DNA of 64,000 bases from Bryopsis sp. KO-2023. Its lineage: Eukaryota > Chlorophyta > Ulvophyceae > Bryopsidales > Bryopsidaceae. Position 1 is the first letter of the stretch. Every line of letters begins with the position of its first letter. The notes under the pieces are model-generated. The model did not search any database. It had not been told where the DNA came from and saw nothing but the letters and a program-made list of their open reading frames with translations. Below, piece by piece: positions 47,191 through 57,976 of the stretch. Position numbers and translations under genes: made by a program. Location of the stretch: positions 1,860,001-1,924,000 of the forward strand of contig BSYQ01000005.1 in assembly GCA_030272585.1 (NCBI GenBank), written 5' to 3'.

Positions 47191-48402
47191 CTGTACAATC
47201 CAGATGGTCGGTCTCCGGTCCGAATCCAGGTATGTTCCACGCTCTCGATAAAGGCGAGGGGAGATTGAACAGTTGGTGGAGAATTTGCACCGGATTGAAT
47301 GCTGTTGGTAAATGAACGAAGGGGTCCGCGAGGGTGGATGAAATCTGCCAAAAGAAAAGGACAGAAAAACTGAGTGTCGATCGTTGTTGGGCACAAATAC
47401 CATTTTACAAGGATGCCGTGCTTTTTAATTTTTGATCGCAAAAACGTGTTTCAAATGGATATACACGGAGACTCAAGAGGATGCATAAATAATATATATG
47501 TTTTTCCATTGAAAATCTGTTCCTGAAAATACTACCAAGGTCCACACACCAAAAAGAGCACCTGAATTGAAAGAAAAAAGTCCTGGGGGAGGGGGTACTC
47601 ACCATGTGATGATCGTACGACTGTCAAGACAAAACAGGAGGTGAACGTGTATCCACAAAAACCTGTCCCAGAGTGCAGATATTCACAGCCCATCCGAAAA
47701 ATCAATAGGGCCAAACAGGGTCTTGTCGGCATATGAACAGCTGGCACCGACCTGTCAACGCAAACAAAATGACTTCAACTCAAGACTCTCACCAATGCAT
47801 ACCGATACATTTTATGTGTTATTGATACACCCTCCCCCCTTTGTCTTTTTATCAAAACCCACAATCATGATCAAATCCAACGTGTTTCTAAATATTTTGA
47901 CTTGTTTCTAAACAACACTCCCCACAATGCTTATTATCCAGATAGTCCAAACATCCAGCCCATAAACATTGCTTACTGCATCAAGGGGTATATAATAAAT
48001 GCTTAGGACTCCTATTGTTACTGTTTTCACTGGAAATACTGCCCACTCCTTATTTGAGGAACTTCCACTGAAGCCAACTTGAATCTCACGAGGGGAAAAC
48101 AGGAAATCTCAACATTCGTTTGCAAGGCGACTGACTACCTTGGTTCAACGAGTCTATGTTCAGAAGTCCTTTATAAAAACATGTCTTCTGGTGGAGTACC
48201 AGAAAGAAAAATTTGCAACGATAGAAAAGACGAACTTACGAGTGAAACCATGGACGCTCGCGTTGCGGGACTCCAAAACCCCCCTTCCACGGAGTGGAGA
48301 AGAAACGGAACACCAGTCTGACATGGGGGCATGCTGACACACCAACCATGACCAGACTGCAAGGGGGAAGGAAGGAGGGGAAGGGGGGGTGCTGGGATGA
48401 GG
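47191..48402. other. Spacer between two kinase loci
   Basis: Minus-strand frames near 47200-47440 may contain degraded N-terminal CDPK exons. Otherwise nothing recognised. Confidence 0.45.
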
Positions 48403-50011
48403 TCACTCAGTGGTGGCCAGCCACTGGTGCTCTGCAGCCTCCTTGGCTGTCATCCTCTTGGTGGGGTCCTTTTCCAGGAGGCCACCCAGAAATCCCCTGA
48501 CCAAGGGATGACAGCCTCCCACCTCATCCCAGCAGGGACTGCCCAGCACGATCGGCCGCAGGATGTCCCGTGTCGATCGGAACTTGCCCTCCTGGGAAGC
48601 ATCCCAGAAGGGCATCCTGCCGAACCGAAGCTGGAACAGGGCAGTCCCACTGCTCCACAGGTCGGCCGGATGGGTGTACTTTCTGCCGAACACCTCGGGA
48701 GCCCAATGTGTTGGGGTTCCCAAGGGTTCGACAGAAAAACCCAATCCTGTAAGAAAACACAGCACAGAAAATTGAAAAAAAAACAATCAGGGGTAAATTA
48801 TGACAGCTGCCAGGAATTAAGTGAAACACAATTTTTTCTGAAGAATTACAAAATAACAGCAAAAAGGCTTATGAAACACAATTTGTGCCAGAAAACACCC
48901 ATGTGATTTGCAAATATATTTTCAGTTTCTCATAAAACAATATCCACTGCCTCTGGAATTTCACTGAATTTACTGAAGCCTGTTTGTAAATTACTGCAAA
49001 AAATTGACTGGATCAGTAAAAACTGCCATGCAAGGATATTCTGAGATTCAAGTCTTTCATCAATTTTTCATCTGGCAAAGGATGCAATGAAATCAAACCA
49101 TTGGAGTATGTATCAGGAACACTTACCGGCCGGCCTCGCGGTGCCCATGTCGGTTGCCACCAGCCAGCCAGGCAGCAGCATCTCGGGGTTTGTCTTCAAT
49201 TTCCCCTGGCTGGCTGAGGACGCAAGCATGAGGTTGGAGGCTTTTATGTCCGAGTGCAGGATGCCAGCGTCATGGCAATCCTGCACAAGCCTCACAACCT
49301 CCCGGGCCACCACTCTCAACTGGTCGTCGTTGAGGGGGCCATTCTCCTGCAAACAAAATATCCCATTACTGCACATACTCTTGCTGGCTTGCATACCCAC
49401 AATGCAGATGTGTTTTTTTCGGTGTTACACTTTGCGCTGCCCATGCACCCACAACGACGACTTTCAGCCTGTGCCCGTCATACCTGCACGAACGTCTCGA
49501 GAGTGCCTCCCTCGAGCAGGTCCATGACGACGCACGAGACCTTCGCTTGAGCGTCCTCGGTCTCGACGTCGTCGAAAAACCCGTGCAGGTCCACGACAAC
49601 TGGCGAGTGCTGCAGTCTCTGGAGCATGGCCGCCTCGTTCCTGGCCTCCCTGGATTTCTTGCTCGCCTTGATTTCCTTCACGGCGACCATGCTCCCGGTT
49701 GCCGTGTCTCTCGCCCTGTAGACAGTTCCGAAGGAACCCTTTCCCAGGACTCCCTCGACCTCGAAACGTGTCCAAAAGGGCTGTTCTGCGACGACATCCA
49801 TGGCGATGTCATCAGTGCTGCTGCTCGCGCCCTTTCTCCCAGGTTTCCGTGGAACTTCCACAGCCGAGCTCAACTTGGAGGAGCCACGCTCCACAGCACA
49901 CTTCTTTCTCAGCGCCTCGTAGAAAGACCTCGTTCGAGGGCGCCGTGTGCTGCAGACTCTTGGCGACACGTCCAGCAAAGGGAGAACGTCGGCGAGATGT
50001 TGCCTTGCCAT
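48403..50011 (-). CDS. Serine/threonine protein kinase with HSD and DMG motifs
   Basis: Exons 50011-49484, 49346-49127 and 48746-48403 join in phase; 363 residues. After a basic 60-residue N-terminus the kinase domain begins with FEVEGVLGKGSFGTVYRA, the ATP-binding Lys in MVAVKEIKA, and an Ala-free EARNEAAMLQRL αC helix with its Glu. The catalytic loop is HSDIKASNLML (Ser in place of the usual Arg, so a non-RD kinase). The magnesium motif is TDMGTA instead of DFG. GTPTHWAPEVF, DLWSSGTALFQL and the Arg of DPTKRMTAKEA are normal. An insert of about 15 residues separates the catalytic loop from DMG. All residues needed for catalysis are present, so it is probably active, with low dependence on activation-loop phosphorylation. 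It resembles CAMK-group kinases most, with no close family assigned. Confidence 0.85.
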
Positions 50012-50483
50012 TCTGTGGAACAATAGCGAGAGGCCTTATTAGCAGTCCTTGAAACGCGGGGCTTTCTGGGAAAACAGAGACGACGGCACGGATAATCCCA
50101 GCGACGCACCTGATTGTATAATCCGGCAATCAGGAACAAAAATGCGCGCCAGACTCAGAGTGCGAAGAAGTAGAAGGCGCACAAACGTTTGTGTGTAGAA
50201 ACCAAACACTGGACGATAGAAACGCGCGTTCCAGACTCGAGCGAGTAGTGCAGTGCAAAGGTGCAAACCCTTTCTGTGGCTATTACCTTGTAACCTTGCG
50301 AGTGATTACTGGCGAGGTATGCAACTTGCTGTTGTACTGGTACACTCCTGCATTCTATTTTTGGTGGCGGCGTAAAAAGTGTCATGCTTATCCGTTCAAT
50401 CCAAGTTGCGTGGGTGTGACCTCAACAATCAATCAATCAATGATTACATGTTGTGACCTCAACAAAGGCTGGTGAAACGAATA
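50012..50483. other. Spacer upstream of the HSD/DMG kinase
   Basis: Probable 5' region of the minus-strand kinase gene; contains CAATCAATCAAT near 50429-50440. No gene seen. Confidence 0.45.
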
Positions 50484-50794
50484 CCGTACGGCGCCAAAAA
50501 AAGGTCGCACCAGAAAAAAGGTCGCACGATCCTGAAAAATTTCGAAAATCAAAAAAGAGGTCGCACAAAGAAACCGAATTTTCAGGTATTTCCTTAAAAA
50601 GGTCGCAGAACTTGAAACTTATGCGATATTGGCGCTTCAGGGAGCTCCGAAGTCATAGCGCAGAGGCGCGTGATTTTCATAAAACGCGGAAAAAAGGTCG
50701 CAAAATCATACATAATTTTCAAAACGCCAAATAAAGGTCGCAGATAAAAAAATAAATATTTATTTTTTGCGACCTTTTATTATGCGCCGTACGG
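50484..50794. mobile_element. MITE with TA target duplication and subterminal repeats
   Basis: A 311-bp element with terminal inverted repeats CCGTACGGCGCC... (left, 50484) and ...GGCGCCGTACGG-like GCGCCGTACGG (right, ending 50794), flanked on both sides by TA. The motif AAAGGTCGCA occurs at least six times in direct orientation (about 50498, 50514, 50557, 50597, 50692, 50734) and once inverted near the right end (TGCGACCTTT, about 50769). It has no coding capacity. TA duplication fits Tc1/mariner-like or related transposases supplied in trans; many subterminal motif copies fit transposase-binding sites. Confidence 0.75.
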
Positions 50795-52136
50795 TATATA
50801 TTCTTCCGTCTACTGGCAATGGAACCTTACGTGCAGCTGCACTGCAGCTATTGTAAAATGGGAGTGATCATGATTATCTAGTGTGAGACAAAGGGCGGTG
50901 GAGATGCAAGGATGACGAGGAGATCAGTAGGTTTGGCTTTTGGGTTCGACCGGGACGGGTACGAGATATGTGTACGGGACAAGTACGGTGTCAGACAGAA
51001 TGGGGTTCGGCGTGGGAACTGAGGATAGAGGGGGTTTCCCTCGAAGTGTTGTTTGTTTTCGTAAACTTGGTCTCTTGGCCTTCGGCCGTCACATTGCCAC
51101 TCTGTTACCCAAAACAACTTTTGTTTCGCCGAATTATTTTTGCACAAAATTCTGACCTGAAGTTGTTTTCAAAAAAGGGGCTGAATTCGATCTAAATTCG
51201 AGTCAATTTAATTTGATTTTAAATTAAGAAGAATTTTGGCAGCAATTGAATTTTTGTGAGTAGGAAAAACGTTCAATCTTTTTTTCCTTGAAACCAATAT
51301 TTTGAACTTTAAAGCGGACAAGGAAGGACTTTTTCTTTTTTCAAAAAATAGGCAGATCTTTTTTTTCGATTTGAAAAGTGAAGGAATGATGAAGATGTGG
51401 AAAGGAAATTCTGGTGGTGGATTGTTGTGAACATCTAAGAGGTGTTTGTTTTGGATCAATGCATCTCTTTGTTTTTTGTTGTTTCCGACTGTGGGAAGAA
51501 ATGAAAACGTCCGAAAATGGCTGAAAATTTGACCTGGCGCTTTTTCCACTTGGGAGATGCAATATTTTCACAGATCAAAAATCGAGTCATGGTATACTGT
51601 TGTATTTCCACTACATAGCTTTGGGGAGAACCCCTCTGAAAAAAGTTCAAAGAAAAGGCAAACTACCAGCCCAAACCAGACTTCAAGCCAAATTTTTTAC
51701 TCAATTGGGTAGAAATTGGCTGGCCAACCATCCACATGGAAGACTGCCTGGGAGACTCCATCCCATCGGAGTTTTCCAGCTTGCTGACAATTTTTGGGGG
51801 TTGACCAAACCCCTTCAATCCAAACTTCCACCAAGAAGAAATTGTGTGTTTCGACCTGCTGTCTGCCAGTATTTTGCAATTTAGCTCCCCAAGAAAGAAC
51901 ACCACTCTACTCGACTGTTTCCAAATAGACTCTGGATGGGTTCAGAACCTTGTCTATCCCAACCCAATATCGTTTGCAGTGATTTGAACCCCTCGTTCAA
52001 AGTCAGCAAGGCAGCGTTACTCCAGCTCGATGGCTTTGCTGTATCTCTTCTCCAGGAAGGTTTTGGCATTGGCCATGTTTTTTTCTAGAGTTCCAGCAGC
52101 CCTATCCAGCTTGACTGGCAGCATGCCATTCCCGTC
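50795..52136. other. Region downstream of the ATG6 stop
   Basis: On the minus strand the frame stays open for about 38 codons past the ATG6 stop to a donor-like GTAACG (52020). No BARA-domain block (such as the EINAAxGQ motif) appears in any minus-strand frame down to about 50.9 kb. Nothing else recognised. Confidence 0.5.
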
Positions 52137-53657
52137 TCATTCTATTGCCCCAAAAGGACCATCATGAAAAATCTTGAATCCATTGCTGTACACGTTCAAT
52201 TGCTTCAACCAGGCCAACCTCTCCTTGGCTTGATTGTATTTCTTCACCAATGCAGCATTTTGATCCACATGTACCTGCAGGTGAGTGCAGCAAAACCATC
52301 ATTTCGAAATCAAGAAATACAGTCGTGGAATGCCTCAGAAACAAGGGGAAAACCTTGCCAGCATATCGACCTCCCCTATTCGATCCAGTGCTTGGTTTCT
52401 GATTGACCACAATTGCCTCCTCTCCATACCTGAAGTTGCAGATGGTAGTCATTTACATCATGCCAGTAGCGTTCCTCCAGTTCGTCCATTTCTTCAGCGA
52501 TGACTTTCAGCTGTGCCAACTCCTTTTCTGCTTCTCGACAATCAGCCTCCGTTTTCTCGGCACGGATTCTTTCATTCTCACACTGTTGCCTGGCCTTAAA
52601 AAAACCGACCCAACGAAAAACATATTTTCAATTATCGAGATATTGCTGACCTCACAATTGCTGCTGTGTTGCTAGCCTGACCTCGAGTGAATCCCTGTTT
52701 AAAAACTACTGGGGATATATTTCGATGGGAAGAATTATTTGCAAGTGGTAAACATGACAAGATAAGAAAAGCATGTTCCACTGATGGCCTCAAAAATTGG
52801 GACCAAGAAACCTGTAACAATAAAAAATAGAAAACAGAAAATCAGGTTGATATAGAGGGTATGGTCTCCTGCAACACATGAATGTTAATTGATATCCTTA
52901 AAATATTTTCGGACTACATATTCACTAGACACACAAACATTCGGACAGTTTCCACCCCACCAGGTCGATTTCTTTGGACAGTTCATTCAGTGATTCAGCT
53001 TCCCCTCCTTCTTTTTCCAGAAATTGCACAGCTGCACTGTACTCTGCAATCTCAGCCTCGATTTCTTTCTTTTGGTTTTCCACCTCCAGTCTGACTTGAC
53101 TCGTGCAATCGATGCACAGAGGGTGGTCCACCCCTATTTCCTCTGATGCCAGCTCGACTATTTTAGCGAACGCCCTGACCTGACAACATCAGTAAAATTT
53201 GAATGTTCGTGTGTGTGTGTGTGTGTTTTTGTCTTAACTTAGAATGTTTATTGGCCTTTCCAATTCGCACGCTATTATGACCTGTGTGATATTTTCTGGT
53301 CGGTTTCTTAAAGACACAAGCAATGATGGTAAGAAAGTCCGCTTTTACACGAATCTGTTTTACGCAATAATCCCACACCTTGGACTCGAAGTTTTCCCCT
53401 GCACTAGGCTCCCCGTCCGTGATTCGATAAGTCTCTGCCGAAGGCGGCTGCCCCTTTTCGTCCTCCACCAACAAGAATGACCCCTCCACTCCGATCCCAC
53501 CCTCCGTTGTCGACGGAGTGTTGAAACTGGAGTTCGACACCGAAGCTGGCAGACTCTGAGCTTGGCTCCACGCTCTTTCCCCCCCGGATGCTGGCTCCAG
53601 GCCAGACATCGTCAACAGGGAGCGACATTCCTGGCAAGAAAAGACGACCTGATCCAT
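52137..53657 (-). CDS. ATG6: Beclin-1/ATG6-like protein lacking the BARA domain
   Basis: ATG6/Beclin-1/Vps30 is a subunit of class III PI3-kinase complexes that start autophagy and sort endosomes. Exons 53657-53379, 53179-52961, 52594-52430 and 52274-52137 join in phase; 266 residues, against about 450-520 in full family members. The N-terminal zinc-like motif is FSCQECRSLL. Exon 2 holds DHPLCIDCTSQVRLEVE, the hallmark start of the Beclin coiled coil, which continues through exon 3 (LAQLKVIAEEMDELEERYWHD) and exon 4. Exon 4 enters the membrane-binding BARA domain with NVYSNGFKIFHDGPFGAIE and then meets TGA (52139-52137), where the family continues with NNFRLGRLP. No further BARA sequence was found. 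It may be a truncated gene, an alternative end with missed exons, or a pseudogene. Confidence 0.75.
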
Positions 53658-55034
53658 GGCACTCCAGCCTTGTGATTTCGCTGGGTGAAATCCGTCGAGC
53701 AAAGAAAATGGTCAGGTTTGTCCTTGTCCGCCTGCTGGTGCTCCAATATTCTCAGCCAAGGTGTCGTTGGACACCTCTTGTCAAGGGCTATCCGCTCGAT
53801 CCTGTTCGAGCTCGATTCGAGCTCTGGTTGAAAAGCGCGGACGTGCTCCACACGTGAACAGACGGGGTCTCATTCGCTGGTCGACATGTCAACAAGGATC
53901 GGCTTCCCATCTCATCAAACCCAGGGATATTGCATCGCGCTTGAAGAGGCCCCCAGCATGTTTGCGCAAGCAAGTGATCACTCGAGCGTCTCCTTTGCAA
54001 TCAGGGATCGACACTTTGGTCGCTCACGAATTGGGCAGCCGCACAGCTTGGGCCATAAACAGGCTGCGGGTGGTGCTGATCATTTTTGCAGAGTGAACGG
54101 AGAGGCGTTTGGGCGTCGCGGTTCGTTGGCGTGCCCTCGGCTGTTGGTTTGAAGGAGAGACTTGTCATCTTCCTTGGGCCCTCACATCGCGAGGAAAAAG
54201 AAGGTCCTTAGTACTGATTCCGTTAAGGGGGACACCAGAAAATACTCCCTTACTATCTTCCGTCCGTGGACGCTTGCCCCTTGACTCCATCAGCACTACC
54301 CGCGGACGGTCATCATTTGCTTCCTCCCTCGACGGATGGACAACTCCCGAGCCGCTCATGCCCCCTTCATCGCTCCCATCACTCCATTCCATCATTGGAC
54401 GCTTTCTTTCTTTCTTTCTTTTTTTCTTTTTCGGTGGTTTTCCACGGTAAGGAAATTTGGGAGGGAACTTCGAAGTTCGAATGTCTGCGCCTGGTCAGAC
54501 AGAGTGGAAAATTCACTTAGGAAGTGAGGGCAAAATGCATGGATATGCCAAAATAGGAAAACGATAAGGGCGAAAAGATATTTTGTGCAATTCAAACTCA
54601 CATCAGTGCTCAATTGTGTTTAAGTGGCTGGAATATCTTGTCCATTCCAAAAGAGGTCCCATCTTTGCTTTGTTGAAGCACAGAAACCTTTTTGGTCTCC
54701 TTTCTTTTCTTTTCCTGTGGTTTGGTCCACTTTTTCTTGTGGTTGCCAGTAAAAGAATTCCTTCTTTTTGCTCTATTGTGTAACCGTTTGGCACCGAACT
54801 ACGTCAAAGACGACCATCGGCCCGCGCAACGATCAGTTGCAACTGCTGTAACTCCTGCGCAAAACCTCTTCGGAAGGCGCTTGTGTTTTACGTATTCACA
54901 GCCAGCACGCCAGAACAGGTCAATTCTTATCAGCCCCGGGGACCAAGAAAGACTAGAAAGAAACATACAGAAGTGGGGTTTGCGAGACGTTCTGGCTATT
55001 TCGTCTTATATTCTTGCTGGACGCAGCGATATCG
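53658..55034. other. Divergent spacer between ATG6 and the LRR gene
   Basis: Holds the 5' regions of two genes facing apart. A minus-strand frame at 54395-54165 encodes a polar, acidic/basic 76-residue peptide and a plus-strand frame runs from about 54800 to 55048; neither matches a family I know. Confidence 0.4.
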
Positions 55035-56695
55035 ATGGCGCAAAATAACGAAGCATTGGTAAAGTCTACGGCGAAGGAGGGAAGAGGCGAGGGAGGACAC
55101 TCTGCCGACAGAGAGTTTGATGCTGTGAGTTCTTTTCACTTTTCTTCTTCACGCTCTCTGGATACGCTTTCTGTGTTTCTTGGCATCACTTGATAAGTAT
55201 TGTCTGATAAGCGCCACTGAGTAGATGGCGCTGATTGCCAATCACGAAACTATGGTGGCTGACCTCCCCGGGGAGGTCAAATTTTGGGCCCCAAATTGTT
55301 ATGTGTGGTCAGAAAAGATGCAAAATGCGTTATCAGTGCACTACAAAACATTGATTTGGCATGTCCATTGATTCACATATAAAAAAAAATGAAAATGTTT
55401 GTTTGCAAATTTTATGGGGTGTGAAACATTCTCAGAGAGTTTTGTGATCACATTGGTGTTCATCGATGTCAGTTTTGAATTTGAAAAAATTGGCGTTTGT
55501 AGGATTTACTTGGGGACTATACCATCAAGGCGAAGAATTTCAGCCTGGAACTGGTACCAAACGAGATCCTTACAAAAAAGAGCGCGAAAGTTCTTCTCCT
55601 CTCCAGCAACCGGCTGACGTGTTTGCCGCCCCAGATTGGCGCCATATCAACATTAACGGTCCTCAAGATCGAGAAAAATTTGGTGCGAATGAGAATTGCC
55701 TGGAATTGGGTGCTAAGTTGCGGATTCGTGTTTACAGGAGCACAAATATTAACCACTTTGCCAATGCTTCGATAGATCAAAGAGCTTCCGAGAGAGCTGG
55801 GTAACCTGCTGTGCTTGGTGGAGCTCCAAGCGGGGGAAAACCTGCTGAACGGGCTCCCAACAGAACTGGGAGCCATAAAAACGCTGCAAAAAATAGGCCT
55901 GAATGGGAACCCAATGATGAGCGAGCTGGGGGATTGTGGAAAAACTCTTTGGGAGGTATGGTATGGGGATATCGCCGGACCTATGCCGACGAGCCAACAT
56001 GAATGCCAGTTGCGGCCCGCTAAGAGCTCGGGAACGACAAAAATGAGGACGAGCTTCGTTCTTAAGATACTGCGGAGGTCCATGAAAGGAAACATCCGTG
56101 GCACTCTTGGACCTGAAAGGGTGGCCAGTAAGGAACCTTCCGACGCGTTACGTCCTGATCTATCTCCACGAGGCTCCACGCATCCGAGTGTCGCCGGCGA
56201 AGGAACGCTTTGTGCCCTTCCCTGGTGTGTGAAAGCGAAATCTGCTCGAATTGTGTTGGTGCAAGTGAATAGAGTTGTGTGAGAACAAGGGACTTTTATG
56301 AACGTACTGACAGGAGCCTCAAATGCAAGAAAGCTGGGGACCAGCCCAGTTCCAAGGTGGATCTTGGCGGGACTTCGCCGAGCACCTCGGATGCAGCCAA
56401 CAGTGGAGGCAAAATTGAGACGGCGGAGGGAGTCGAGCCGACTGCGCCCAGCAAGGACAAGGGAGCCATGCGACTGTTACCGACCTTGGACGCCGCCGAA
56501 CCAGAAAAATTGAGCTCGAGCGTTCCCATGGTGGGGGAGAAACCCGAACAGGGGGAAAACACAGGCGAAAAGATAAAATCAGCGTCTCGAAGTAGAAGAG
56601 GTAGAAGAGGGGGAAGGTGGAAACTCATTTTGCTCGGGGGTGCCATCGTTGCTTGCGGGGGGGCATTTTTGCTACGCAGGTACAAAAATGTATAA
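55035..56695 (+). CDS. Tail-anchored leucine-rich-repeat protein
   Basis: Exons 55035-55124, 55503-55682 and 55776-55955 join in phase and encode a polar N-terminus and three to four 23-residue leucine-rich repeats of the plant Ras-group/SHOC2 type (VLLLSSNRLTCLPPQIG, VLKIEKNLIKELPRELGNL, LNGLPTELGAIKTLQKIGLN). A following exon between about 56067 and 56225 is ambiguous: frame and acceptor can be chosen in two ways. The last exon (from about 56264, stop at 56695) is Ser/Glu-rich and ends in a basic patch SRSRRGRRGGRWK, a 16-residue hydrophobic stretch (LILLGGAIVACGGAFLL) and RRYKNV. This is the shape of a tail-anchored membrane protein. Function unknown; the joining of the LRR part to the anchor rests on the ambiguous exon. 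Confidence 0.6.
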
Positions 56696-57976
56696 GTCGG
56701 CTGCGAAATTTTGGAGTCCAACAATTGTTGGTGGTGAAGAGTTGTGTTGTTGTTGGTGAAGAGTTGTGTTGTTGTTGGTGGAACTTTTGCCCCTCTCACT
56801 GAGGGGTTGGAGGGGAACTGAGAATGTAATTGTGTTGAGTTGTTTTACTTTCTGTTTTGTTGAGAACTACACAAAAAGAAATTTTTGAATGCTATATTCC
56901 TTTGGATTCAGTGTGGTGCTAGCTGAACAGCAATGATCAGCACTTGTCTGTGGTGGTTCAGGCAACCAAAAGCAAAATTTTGATTGGAATGGATCGATGT
57001 GTGGTTGCAATCTGAATGGAGCATATATTCTCTTTGATCTCAGTTATCAGTTGAAAATCACAAGGGCTGAAATAATCCACACCACAATCAAATCATTGCC
57101 TCCCCCTAAAATTAAAATCGAAGATACAGTCCTGGAATGTGGAAACGAAAAAGTACTCGGAAAACAAAAACAACATAATAACAACCCTTTTTTTTACCAA
57201 TAGCCCCAAACCATTATTGAGGCAGTTTCCAAGACACAAAAATATTGCATTTATGAGCCGCCACCTTGATTCCACATCCCATTTTCTAGAGGAAAACCAT
57301 GATTCAAAAAAATTGATATCCGCTCCCCTCAGAACTCATTGACAAACCTGAGGCTTAAAAAGAACATACAATCAAGTCACACCAGCCCGGCCAGCCGGCC
57401 ACAAGTTTCTTGGTTGAAATAGAAAGGGGTAAAAATGAATGACAGACAACGAAATCAATTTTGCCGCAAGTCCGACAAGGGACGTGTAGTTGATGATATT
57501 TGTTATTGGGATTCGTCTCGACTCCATTTGAAAACGAAGTTCAATCGTTGGAGAGGTGGTGGCAGGCGTTATTCGGATAAATATCAGCCGTCTCTGTCCA
57601 CAAACTCTGAGAACTCTGAGCTTCTGAATCTGTGCTGAAGGAGATACTGTGCTTAAGTTTTGTTTCTCTTTTTTATATCAAGCAAAAACTTTGTATATGT
57701 ATATATGCATACATGACCTCCTCTGATGCACATGTGTGGATTGTGCTCTGTGGGGAAACATCAACTGCTCACCATGACAATAGAACTCTTTTTCGGAAGC
57801 TCTGACTGTGTGTTGCTCCACAACAGATAACCACACACAAAATGCCAACCATATCCAGCGCTCCTCAAGAAAATGCCAATTACCCTTGCCACCCCCAGAA
57901 CTCAATATATAGGGAACCGCCAGGAAACTGACCATCCCCATCCCCCATCAAAAGTCTATCCGTTCAAGCAAACAAT
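56696..57976. other. Convergent spacer between the LRR gene and REV1
   Basis: Holds the 3' regions of two converging genes. A GAGTTGTGTTGTTGTTGGTG unit is directly duplicated near 56740-56780. A 67-codon plus-strand frame (57435-57638) has no recognised similarity. Confidence 0.5.
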
